Source: Cyanoderma ruficeps (lineage: Eukaryota; Chordata; Aves; Passeriformes; Timaliidae). Taken from it: a stretch of 64,000 bases of DNA. The translations under genes and the position numbers were made by a program. Of this stretch, positions 51,114 through 63,060 are shown one piece after another. The first letter of the stretch is position 1. Every line of letters starts with the position of its first letter. The notes beneath the pieces were generated by a model that saw only the letters and a program-made list of their open reading frames with translations, had not been told where the DNA came from and searched no databases. The DNA lies in the NCBI GenBank assembly GCA_008694505.1, contig VZDJ01000056.1, positions 7,254,019 through 7,318,018 on the forward strand, written 5' to 3'.

Positions 51114-51360
51114 GGCTCCAGGGGAGCGAGGGCGCTCCCGGCCATGCCGGCCCCGGCTGAGGTGGGGCGCGCCCCCGGCCCGCCGGATGGCGGCTGGGGG
51201 TGGGTGGTGGTTTTCGGCGCCTTCCTTTCCATCGGCTTCGCCTACGCCTTCCCCAAAGGCCTGGCCATCTTCTTCAAAGAAATCCAGGATTTCTTTGGCA
51301 CGTCCTATAGCGAGGTGGCGTGGGTCTCCTCCATCATGCTGGCCACGACGTACGGTGCAG
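51114..51360 (+). CDS. Monocarboxylate transporter (SLC16A, MCT1/2-like), first coding exon B (partial gene)
   Basis: The exon follows the acceptor TGTATTCCAG at 51113. Coding starts at the ATG at 51144 (GGCCATGCC context) and is 217 nt to the donor GCAG then GTGAGT, the same length and phase as exon A. Residues 15-20 are DGGWGW, helix 1 spans about 21-45 with FPK (K38), followed by FFKEIQ and the start of helix 2 ([12 protein letters not shown]). Identity with exon A is 43 of 72 residues, and 41 of 60 from residue 13 on. GC-rich codon use contrasts with exon A and fits the adjoining CpG island. The remaining exons are not recognised before the end of the window, so the gene continues to the right. 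It is a proton-linked monocarboxylate carrier by family. The individual paralog is not assignable from 72 residues. Confidence 0.9.
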
Positions 51361-53102
51361 GTGAGTGACCCTGCACCGGGGCACGGTGTGCTGTAAGAGC
51401 AGGAATGAGCCAAAAATCTCCACTCTGGGCCAGAGTAGAGGGAGAGCAACCACAGTGTCCCATCTGTACGGGAACCATCCGCAGATCAACTTTCTGATCA
51501 TGTTTCCAAATGTTTGTTTAGGCAGACAAGTCATATGTGGAGCCTGAGGGGCTCCTACCCAGAAATCAGAAGATTACCTATGAAAACTTTCTGTGGGCAT
51601 CAGGGAAAAAGCCCTGAGAACAGGCTGGTGTGAGATAACTAGGTCTGGGTTTCAGCCAGAGCTGAGTGTGGAGTAGAATAATAAATGAAGTAGCTGCTTG
51701 TTTATTATGGCAGCTGATAATCACAGCAATGAAATCGCCAGTCATTCTTAACAGTTGTAAAGCCGTGCATGTAACTTTGCTCTTTTTTATGATTTCAACA
51801 TCACTTTCATGACTGAATGAAATACATGGGCTGCCCTTGATTAAATCTTCAGCTGGAGGTGGACTGGAACCACACTCTGCTATTGCAGGAAGCTTCATCA
51901 ATATTTATCCTGTCTATTAAAGAAATTCTGAAAATAATCTTTGTTTTTACAAAGGTTTTTTTTTTCTTAGCAATGCACCGTAGTGCTTTTAAGAGCACAG
52001 TTACTAATGAAAATAAAGGTTTTTTGTATAAGTTTGTCAGGTGGAAGCGAGTCAGAACCTATTGTAATCCACTCTGTTGTAACCCAGACTTAATCCTACA
52101 GAGATGAGCTCTGCAAAGGCTGAATTCCTATACAAGAACCCACGAATGGAGCACTTGGAGGGCAGAACCCAAGCAGTGATTTAGAAAGAGACATCCCCTG
52201 CTTCTGCCAGTTGTTGTCCCATCGGCTGTCCCATTACACTGCAGTAAATGTGCCAAAGTATCTACCTGTGGGCTGGGGGCTCCCTGGATGCCTCTGGGAG
52301 CTGTTGGCAGCTCTGATTTGTCTTCCAATAATAAAAAAGAAAATGTTGTCCCCTCCCCTGGTATGGAGGAGATGCTTTGTGCCTTACTGTGACCAAGTGA
52401 GGAACATGCTGTGCAGATTAACCCTGCATCTGGCAGCCCCTCAGGTTGCTCACAGGGATTCAGGTGGGGAGCTTGAGCCACTTGGGGTTCAGCTCATGGC
52501 TGGAGCAGGTGAAATGCTGCCCTGATGGCCTCTGCCTCCTTAGAGCTGCTCATTTTCCAACCCACCTTCTCTGTCTCTCCAAGTGTCCCAAGTCGGTGCT
52601 GTGTGCTCTGTACCTGGGATGTTGTAGTGGACTTTTATCCCCATTAACTGAGCATCCTCTGCCTTTTCGCAGGAGCTTTAGCTTTACCCTCCCTAATGCT
52701 ATTACACGGTGATGTGGGGGATGATACAACGGAATTGCAGGTGACTGTACCTTTGTACAATCCCCTGCCTTGCAGCTGAGTTATGTCCAGCCCTCCCCTC
52801 CTTTGTTCTGCTCTGGAGTGACCCTGATGCTTGTGGGATCCTCCCAGTGACCCCGGCTGAGGTGCTGGGTGGCCCAGTGGCTGCAGCCAGGGCGTGGTGG
52901 GAGCTGGTGGGGCAGGCAGTCAATGGGTGCCCGAGGGTGTATTTTTTTTAACACCAGAGCGGGTGGAGCTTGTGAATGACTCCACTGACTCTCGGAAATT
53001 CTCGTTAAAGGACAGCTCCTCTGAGCTGCCCAGGTTTTGCTCTCTGGCAAGTGCTTGTTAGAACTGTGAGGATGCAAGGCTTGATTTGCTCTGCTGAAAA
53101 AA

Positions 53103-53144
53103 CTGTTTAGAAAACTGTTCTAGAACTGTTCTAGAAAACTGTTT
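53103..53144. repeat. Tandem array of ACTGTT(C/T)TAGA units with two TTCTAGAA palindromes
   Basis: Four successive 9-13 bp units all start ACTGTT. The two central ones create perfect palindromes TTCTAGAA at 53118-53125 and 53129-53136. The sites resemble heat-shock-element pairs (TTCnnGAA), but the gap between them is 3 rather than 2 bases, so a function is doubtful. Confidence 0.7.
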
Positions 53145-54321
53145 AACCCTGGATTTTTGCTAATCTTTCAAAAAAAAATAAATTCTGAAAACACCAGTTT
53201 CAACACACTCCTGAGTAACTAACAGAGCTCCCAAACCAGCTGCTTGTTGCCAGAGCATGTCCATCTCTTCCCTCCCTTTCCCAAACGAGGCAGAAGGGTC
53301 ACAGGCTGTGTGGAGGTGCAGGGTGATGCTGTCTGCAGCCCTGTGGGAGCAGGGTGGGGACACTGAGCATCGTGAAGCATCAGACACATCCCAGGGGCCC
53401 TGGAGGGGCCAGTGGTGCATTTGCTGGTGCCAGGTGTGGCCATGGAAGGAAATGCCATGAGGAGTGACCCATCCCAGCTCCCTCCATCCCCAGGAGCATC
53501 ACAGTGCCCTGGCAGGGCACGCAGGCCGATGTTTTCACTGACCACAGCTTTTGTTGACACAGTGCCTGGTTTCCTTGGTGTTCTTGTTGGTCTAAGGACG
53601 TGTTTTTGGACTGTGCTGCTTCCACTGCAACAGAGCTCGTGTTTGCATTTCATAAATAATGCAAATGAAGCTTATTTTCTGAAAATACATGAACTAACCC
53701 GAATCTCCACCGGAGAAGCTGTGTTGATTTTGACAGCATGGATGCAGATTTACAGTGACCACCTGAGGTTTTGCTTGTAGCACCAAAGGAGTTTCAGTTT
53801 TTCAAACTAAAACTGAAAATCAGCAGCCAGGGCTGTTTCTGCCCTTCGCTTTCTGCTGAATTCCCCCAGGAAGCTGTTTTATACCAGCTGAGGCTCTGGC
53901 AATATATATTACAGAAGTTAATGTGTCTTATCCCCCAGTTTCTTAATCTGAACTAGGTTGCAGAAAACAATTCTGTCACTATAATACCAGTAGTAAAACA
54001 GATTACTGTGCAGTAAAGTGGATAGCCTGGGCTTTATGATGGGGTTCTTGTAGCTCTTGCCAGAGCTCCTGTGCAGCAATTCCACATTTCCAGTAGCAGA
54101 GGGTAGACTGGGAGGTTTGAGAGTGGGGAGCAGGAGGGAACATTGCTTTTCTCTGACCAAATCCCACAGGCTGAAGCCCTATCAATCCGAAAAAGGATTT
54201 GTTTTACAATGTTTCTACTCTTCTTTGTTTTCTTGTCATGGGCAAAGGGCTCATTTCTTACCCCAAAAAGGAAAGGTATTACAGAGCAGATTCTCTGATA
54301 TGGAAAAGAAAAAGGGAAAAA

Positions 54322-54380
54322 GGATCTGATCAATGATCTCTGAGGTCTTTTCCAACCTTAATGATTCTCTGATTCTATAA
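54322..54380 (+). mobile_element. CR1 LINE 3' tail fragment
   Basis: ATGATCTCTGAGGTC, TTTTCCAACC and ATGATTCTCTGATTCTATAA form a CR1 3' end with its terminal octamer-like repeats, on the + strand, severely truncated. Confidence 0.88.
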
Positions 54381-57300
54381 GGGACCAAGGGCCATGGCAT
54401 CATCCTTCCCTACAGGTGCTTTCAGCTGCACCTCAGCACCCAGGTAACAGGCTCTGGGTGTGAGGAGGACACAGCAAATGTCCCAAAATCTGAAGGACCA
54501 CAGGGTACCCCTCGTGCTGCCAGATGCCCTGGGCAGGGCTCCTTCTTGCAAACTGCCTTCTTGGGCACTGTTGGCTGTGCCAACACAAGAAGAAGGATCC
54601 CAAGGTTTTGCCTCAGGGCTGAGGTTTGTTTAGGAAGCAATTTTATTGCACAGCCAAAAGCCTTTGGCATTTGCACCTCCTGATTTGGGCTGTGTGGTGC
54701 TGCCAGGCTCACAGAACTGAGCTGTCCTTGTCCCTCTTTTAAGGGTGATACATTTCAAGCTGGGCCACAGATGTGTCCCTGGGGACAGGCATTACCCAGG
54801 GAAAGCAGGAGGCAGAGGGGCTCTCAGGAGAGAAAAGATAAGCAGTATTAAGTTGCTAGTAAATTAGTCGCCCTATTCAGCATCAGGGGAAACAGCCAAA
54901 CATTCTAAAAATAAGGAATAGTGATGCCACTAATTTAATAGCAGTAATGTTCTTGTAGCTCTTATGGTCTCCTGCAAGGCTGTGAGAGAGGAAAGGATTG
55001 TGGGAAGAAGTAATATCTTTTATTATGGCCAACTGTTAGAGCTCGAACAACGAGCCAGCCTCCTGGCCACACGTGCCAGGATAGAGAGAATAATTTAATA
55101 CTGGGACAGGATCTGCATTTTCTTTTTTTTTTTTTAATTTTTTTAATGGCGAGTGTGTGGCCAAATCCTCCCTTCATCTTTATAATGGAATAACGGGAAT
55201 CATCCAAGGGGAGCTCAGAGAGCAAATCCTCCTGCAGAGTCATTTGAGCTGCTTGGCTTGAATAGCTGGGGCTACACCAGGGGACATTGGAACTTCTTTG
55301 TAGTAATTTTGAAGAATTTCACTCCTTTGCAATTCCTGTGCATGTTAATATGCAGCTGGTTGGTGTAAATCTGTGCTGCTTCTGTTGCCCTTTAATGCAT
55401 AAAAAGCTCAGGCTCATGGCATGAGCAGCATGCATTGTTTTTATTCAGAATGTGCTGCAGTGGAGTCTTGTCTCAGTGTTGCTATGCCCTGCTGTAAAAC
55501 TGCCCCCAAAATTTCCAGGGTGTTGCTCTAACACATCCAAATTTCCATTAAAATTAAGGAATCTGTCTATTTTAAGTCTGTCTATTTTGCAAAGACAGCA
55601 TCAGAGAGCCACATGGTGCAAACACAAGAAAAACGGGAGTGTTTCTGGTGAAAAATCCTCTACCTGAAACCAACTGGTGTTTATTAGTCTTGTTATTTAT
55701 TGGTTTGTAATTTGGTGAAGATCAAATTACCTGAAGATTTAATTCTGGAAATGCTCCACAACTAAATCTTTCCTCCAAACCCACTTTCTCCCAGAGCTTG
55801 TAAGTGCCTAATAGAGCATCTGCTAAAGCAGCAAGGAAGAGACAGGGAAGCTGAGAGTCCACCACTGACCTTGAACATCTAATCCAAAATTTTATAGCTG
55901 TATTTTATTACACTGCTAGCATGATAAATTGCAGTGACAGGTTTAGAAAGCACCTTACAACATGCAGTGGCATAAAGCTATATTAATAATGAGTTTGATT
56001 CTGCAGTTTTTAACTGAATCAAAGCTGCCCGTGTTCTCTCCTGCTGTGGTCCAGACTCTATCAAAACCTTCTCTGCTTCCAGAAAACCCCACCCAGGCCT
56101 CTCCACTCATCTCAAATAGCTGTGAAGCACCACTGGACCACAAGGAGAAACTGAGGCACGGGAGGGAGGTGGGTTTTTTCAAGGACAAGGTTATGTTCAC
56201 CTGGGCCAGCTCTCTCCACTGCTGTGCTTTCAGCACTGGTTCAACAAACATCCATTCTCGAGTGGGGCTTTTACCAGGATTTCCCTAGGCATGTGCTCTT
56301 CCACCTGGGAATTTTGTGGAGGCTGAAACAAAAGGAGGAAGATTATTCTATTTTTCACAGTGCTGTGGATATCCAGCATCCTGCCATCCTGGCCCAAACC
56401 CTGGCAGGTGCTCCCTGGAGCTGCCTGATGCTGGACTTCACCTTTTTCCTCACCCTCCCCACCTCTTGGAGTCCCACTCAATCAGCCTCCCCATGCTGAG
56501 GAAACAAGACCTCTTCCCCTGCAGGGGCAATCCCCATGGCAGCACCATTAGAATCCTGGATTTTGATAAGAAAGCTGGATGAGGAATGATTTGACTTCCG
56601 TAATGAATGGTGCTGCAGATTCATATACTTCTCCCAAGTCTCAGAGAGCACTCCAGCTCTGCAAGGTCACCACGTATGGGCTTATATTTTTTATTTTTTT
56701 AAATAGCTCTGCTCTACTTAAGAGCTATAATAGCACTATAGGTTCAGGTGAAATATTTCTGTGTTCGTGGACTTGGTCACAAAGCTTTATCATTTTGCCC
56801 TTCACTGGAGCTATCAAGGTCACCAGGCAGCAGTAAGAGAGATGTGATAAACTTAATAAAAACCAAGATTAATAAGAACTAGGAAGAAGGAAGTGGAGAG
56901 TTTTGGTTGGGGGGTTGTTAATGGTGTTAAGCCAAGGAGTAAAAGTTATAATCCATTCCTCCCCAGGTGGAATTCAACCATGTGAAAGCTTCTTCCCCCA
57001 GATGCCAACCTGGCCCAGAGCACTGCAGCTCTCCTGGCCCTGGATGGGCTCTCCAGTGTAGCTGGAAAAGTCCTGCAGGGGTTCCCAGGGGTGGGCAAAG
57101 CCCTCTGGAGACTCCCAGCAGCTTGGGCCCAAATTGCTTTTGGAGCAGCGTGGTAACAGTGGCAACAAGGAGCTGTTGGCCTCCAGGAATGGATGTTCCA
57201 GCCACACAGGGAACCCCTGTTCTGCAGCTGGGCTTCCAGTAGTGGGAGGGATAGAAGCCAGCAGTCCTGCCAAGGCAAAAGGACAGCTAAAGAAATCACA

Positions 57301-60300
57301 GGAGAGCAACTCCAACACTGTGATGTCGTGACCTTGTGAAGGTGAGCAGCTGTGATCTGCTGTGGTGAGACCCAAACCTGCAGCTGGGGAAACCTCTGAG
57401 TGCTGTCCCTTTGCAGGACAGGTTATTTAATTGTCTAAATACGAAGTGACACGAAGGACCTTGGCTGCAGCCCCAGTTTGGGAGCTGTTGGCCTGTGGCT
57501 CCTCCGTGAGCCACAGGAGCAGCATCTAAGCCGGGTAATCTGGGAATTGAAATGCCAGAGCACTGATCAGATAAGACTGCTGGATAAAGAGGAGAACACT
57601 TTGTCTTTCTGAAGCTTGAGCCTTGTCTGCTTTGTTTTTCTTCTTTCTTTTNTTGCTGCAGCCTGGTTGCTCATTGCCCTCACTGCCCTCCCAGCTGAAT
57701 CCACTGCCAGTCCTGCCCAGGAGCCCCAGCACCACAGGACTGAGCAGTCTGAGGACTGAATAATGTGTGTCCACACAATTGCCTGCTTGGCCTATGCATC
57801 ACCTCACAGGGACTGATTGTGCTGGAGCTGCAGCCATCACCCCTTAAATGAACTGACTGTTTTCCTCACCTATGAGGAAGCAAATGAAGCATCTCTGGGG
57901 CCAGGTCAGCTGTTGCAGCTGCTGTGGCATGTGCTGGATTTCAGCCTCCTTACTCAAAATCGATTATTTGCAACGTAAAGTAACACTAATAGAAGGGATC
58001 AGGGTGGTTTAGGTGTGGACAGGTCTTTGGAAGCTGCTATCTCAGGTCTGGCAGGGGAGTATTTGGGACTCTGGTTGTCACCTGGGGCGTGTGCTCACTG
58101 CCCCTTGTCCCTGGTGTGTGGCCATCCTGTCTCCAGCAGCACTGCCTGAGGAAGGGTCAGTGTGTGCGTGCCCCTCAGCCCACACAGGGGCACACCAAAC
58201 CATCTGAACCAAGCAGTTGAGACTAATAATTGTCAGGCTTCATTATTCTCCAGTGATCTGGGGCAGGCAGGAGTGGGGCTCTGAAGGTGAGCTGCAGTTC
58301 TCCACAACCTGGTGGCACAAAACAGAAACATGAGCCCTCCAAGTCTCTTCTGGCATGACAAAGAGTGAAAGCTGCAGGTTTGAACCCTCTCATCCCTTTC
58401 CCCCCATGTTGGCAGCTGGGCTCTGTGTTTTCTCTGGCTGCCTCCCTTTCAGGCTGTGCCAGGGAAGGAAGGTTGTTACCAGGAGCTGGTGGCTGATCCT
58501 CCATCTCCAGAGGCTGGTGGGTTCTGCCAGCACATTAATAACATGGGGGAACTTGCTTTCCTTTGGGGGGTAATGAGAAGGTTGCTCTGTTACCATGGGC
58601 TGGTACCCTGGTGGATAAATTACCAAGCCAAAGGCAGTGTTGTTATTCCACAGAGGGAGTGAGATTATTACTGAGGAAATTGCAGGCCTGCTCCTGTCGT
58701 TGTTTTACTACTGGTGTAATAATAGACTTTGCTCCATTAGTATAAACGATTTCCCATCCTCTCCCTCTCTGCTGAGTACCTTGCACTCCCCAGTGACTCC
58801 CCACAGTCAATGGCAATCATGGCATGCTGAGTGCCCATTTGTATTTTCACAATGGTTTGGAAAATATCAACTACCTGGGCAGTTCTTTTGGTGCTGACCA
58901 ATGTCCCTGTGCAGGAGCAGCTCTTTAGAGCCACTGGTCACTCTGGAAAAGCAGGAAAAGCTGAGCTGCCTGTTGCAGCCCCAGCCATGGGGGCACTGGT
59001 GGCCCCAAATCTTCCAGCCCTGTGGTCCGTGCAGTTCAGTATTTTAAAGTGTTGTTGTTTTTTACACCCCTGGTCATCAAACCGTCTGACAAGCAGACCT
59101 AGAACATTTGCACTGGCTCTGTGCCACTTTACACTGTCAGAAGGTCAGTGTTGTGAAACCTGGAAAAAAACCCATATTGCTGGAAGCCTCTGGGTTACAG
59201 ATTTTCAGGGCCTCAGCTGCTACACAGAAATATTGCAGCAGAAATTCATCCAGGACAAGTTCCACCAGAAAGGAGGAAGACTGATACTATTAGTACCAGG
59301 TTAAGCTAAAAAAAAAAAAAAGAGAGACAAACCAAACCTTTCAAATAAGGGATATATATACACACAGGGTCAGAGGTATAAGAGAGAAGAATGTTTTAGT
59401 CCCTATTAGAAATACATCAGTGTTTCACACTGGCACTGGAAGTTTTGCAGCTCATAAAAAATTCATAAGGCTTGCTGAGGAAAACAGGAAGGCAATTCAG
59501 GTGTCTATTTTTTGAGCAGTGTCATACTTGCAAGAGTTTAAGCCAGTCTGGATTGATATTTCTTGTTATATGCCAGCTCTGCATTATGATCCTCTCTGGA
59601 TCATAGTTCAGTGACTCCAAAAGAATGAGTGACAAGGTGGCCTGGCTTTGTGGAGGAGAAGAGAGGAGAGTCCAGGGTATTTTGCTTTTTCTTTATGGTT
59701 TTACAGTCTCCTCTTCAGGGTCCTTTTCACTTCTGCAAACTCAAAACTCAAGGTGAAAAGTAATTGGACAAGCTAACAAATGAGTTCAGGCTTGCTGCAT
59801 TCCCCACTGGCGAGTCTCTGTGTTTCTCTTGCCACCAAGAGCAGCCTCTTTGACATGGCCTTTCATGTACCAACTAACAAAGAATGGAAATCTGCCACAG
59901 GCTTGAGAAAAGAGAGGCTTTAAACAGGACAGGCACTAAACCAGTGTGATTTATATGGGCTGAGGATAGTGCTTTACATTTCATCAGTCTTCCAGGGGCT
60001 CCATGATCCCAGCTGCATCTTTTGGGGATATTTGGTGCAAACTGCTGCTCTCCAGGCTGCAGAGTTTTACTGCAGGCAGAAGTGGAAGCCTCATGGTGTG
60101 CACCCTGCTCTGGAAGGGCTCGGGGTGTAAAGTGAAGCAGTTCTGAGCAGGCATTCCTTGCTCTTACCATGGGCTGATGGAGAGGATGGAGAGCGTGTCC
60201 CTGTGAGCCAGGGGAGGGGCAGAGCCACAGGCACAGCTCTGAGTGAAGTCAGCAGCAGGATGGGGCTCAGCATCCTCTCTGTGTCCTCTGCTGTCCTGTG

Positions 60301-62759
60301 CTGTCCCCCTGCAGTGGAGGATGAAAGATGGCCATGGCTGGAAGTTCATTGGAAGGGAGGAAGTCACTGGGTCAGGGGAAGGGGCTGCTGGGTGGGTGGG
60401 AGGGGGTGCCACCCCTTCCTGCACCAAAACACCACCCTGATGTCAGCATTCCTGTCTTTGGAATGTACTGAGGTGCAAGGGGTTAATTAAATGATAGTTC
60501 TGATTCCTCAGGAGTTGCAGTGCTGTGTTGGTGGTGGGGCTGTGGGGACAGCCCTGGCTGCTCTGCTCCCTGAGCAGCCTCAGAGCCTTGGGCACGTTCT
60601 CAGCAGCTGGGATGGCTTTTGCTCCTCACTCTGACTTCCCAGGGACTTGCCCAGCGTTTGTGTGGCTGCTCCTGCAAGGCCCAGCTGGGTAAAGGCAGCT
60701 TTCTGAGAGCTCTGCCAGCTGTTTCTCTTGCCCTGTTCTCACCTGATGCTTTGAGAAGCAAAAAGCACCCCAACTCTTCCTGGCTTCTCGTGCTGCAGGA
60801 TTCAGGAGGGAACAGTGACTTCGTTTGGATGCCAGCACAGGGACCCTGTGGCTCCTGCACGTTTGACCAGGCAGGTATTAGCAGCTAAAGGGGCCTTGGG
60901 ATCCAGGCTGCACACACTGCTGCCGTAAATGCTTTCTCTGTGGTAATACACAATATCTCTATTCTTTCCGTGCCAGCTGAGTAACTGGTCAATGACAGGT
61001 CCTGCTTTTCAATTCCACCGTGCTGCCAGGGCCTGTCACTCTTTTAATTTGTGCATTAGCTGCAAGCATAGCAGTAATTGTGTTTAGCATTTCCCACAAC
61101 TGCAGTGCTGGCTTTGTGGTCCCTCTTCTTCAGTCCTCTGCCCCGATTGAGCTGTTTAATGTTTTCTGAGGCTGCCCCACAATGCTGCTGTTAAACTTAT
61201 CTAATGTTTGATGCTCAATCAACCTCCCCCTCAAGAAACACACAGCATGGGGCAGAGCAGGGCAGGAGGGGGCACTCAGATCTGCTGGGTGTGATGCTGA
61301 TTGCTGCAGACACCTGGGCAGGGTGAGGGGTCTGTGTGTGTGCTCTGTCCCCTGCCCAGGCTGGCAGGGCTGGGAGCTGAAGTGTGCACAGCTCCCAGAT
61401 GTGACAGACTCTGTGTGCCACTTTCCGCCCAGAGATGGGACAGATTTTGAAAGGCTGCTCTGCTAAAGCCTGTGGATGTTTCTCTAGGTCCAAATGACTT
61501 AAGTGGAAGTAATTTTTGGGGATGTGATTTTGCATTTGCTTCGATGCATTTGAAAGGTCTGCTCAGGACAGTCACAAACCCTTCAGCCTTTGAGCAACAA
61601 CTCAAGGAAGTTTGATTTCCCAACTGTTTGAGGCTCTGGGTTGGATTTTTTTGGTGTCTTGTGTAAGCCTGGCTTTTCCTCCTAGATCTAGCTTTCCCTG
61701 CAGTTTGAGTGCTCATCATGGCTTTTACTGTGGGCTCTCTGTGGCTGAGAAGGTGTAGTCCAGATGCTCTGCTCCTCTCTTCTCCTCTAACTGGATGCCC
61801 TCAGTATCTGAGAGGTCTCTGATCCCCCATTCTGTGGGTGAGGCTGGCCAGGTGCTGTGATCCTGCAGGCTGTGGCTCTTTATCAAAGCAGGCTCACAGG
61901 GCCTGGACACTTTCAGGCTGTGAAGGAGAAAGGCTTCTGTGCTTCTGAATTTTGTCACAGTTCCCTCTGGGCTCAGCCCAGCCCAGGCAGGTGACACCCC
62001 TGAGAGCACAGCTCTCCCACCCGGACTGGCAAACATGGGTCTGATTTTCCTGCTGTAAAACTGATTGTTCTGGTTGCAGCAGGTGAAGGCAGTTTCCTGA
62101 AGGTCATGCAGACCTCTTGTAAAACATTGCTGAGAGAACACACACGACAAGAATGGGGAAAATTTCAGTTTCATGGCTTAATAAATGCTTGCTGGGAAGC
62201 TGGGCTGTGGCTGAGGACACAGCACACGTGGAGTGTCCCCAGGAACACAGAAAGGCTGCTCTCATTTGTAAAGCCAGTTGTTGGGATGCAAACATTTATT
62301 TTCTCTCTTTTTCAGCCTCTGCCCTGGGCTGTCCCCATATCTGGGCAGAATGTATCCTCCCCTCAGCCCCTTCCAGTTCATTATCTGCTGTCATGGCCCA
62401 AACCCATGCCTGCTGATGGGTGAAGCCAATACATTAATCCTTATTTCCCTTCTCCTAAGCTGGATGCTGCAAGAGGGGAACATATGTGAGCACTCCTGAT
62501 TTTCCTCTCGTAGCAGGAGCTTCTCTCCATGGTACCTGTCCCAGGAGAGGAGCCTTAGCAGGAATACTGTGGGCTTTGAATGCTTTGCTCCACGGTACAA
62601 CACCCTACAGGGCGAAAGCCCTCTGCCAGTGGGCGAAGGTAATTGAAACCACATTTCCTTAGTTGAGTAATTAGATTGATTCTGCAGAAATGCGGACATG
62701 TGGAAAATTGAAAAATGGAAGAGTTTCATGCCCTTAGGCTGCAGATGAATATGTTGGTG

Positions 62760-63060
62760 CCTTTCTGAGGAGCACTGGCTCGATCTATTGAATTACGGGA
62801 CGTGCTGAGACCGGCTCAAGCACGATGCAAGTTCAGGCCCTGACCAGGGGAGACTCGGGCAGAAGGGGGTCTCTTTCTCGCTGTGCTGATCTGAAATATG
62901 TTTCCCTTTCCTCAGAACTTCTCATTGAATTCTGCAGTGCTCTGTGCAGCAAAAGGATGCACGTGTGTGAATCCAGTTAGAGGATTAGCAGAAAAACTCT
63001 CCATGTAATTATGCACACAGAGAAATTTTAATTGAATGGTGCATTTGATGGGACCAGATC
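62760..63060. promoter_or_regulatory. Candidate regulatory element in the MCT intron
   Basis: This block retains CpGs (62781-62870) and is followed by TAAT-rich sequence with homeodomain-like sites near 63005-63035 and a CACGTG-like GCACGTGTG near 62960. There is no coding frame and no repeat signature. It looks like a conserved non-coding element by composition only. Confidence 0.2.

Noticed and set aside
50603..51232. 209-codon minus-strand frame of 10-residue repeats
   Set aside because: It is the antisense translation of the 30-bp minisatellite. A period divisible by three keeps all such frames open.
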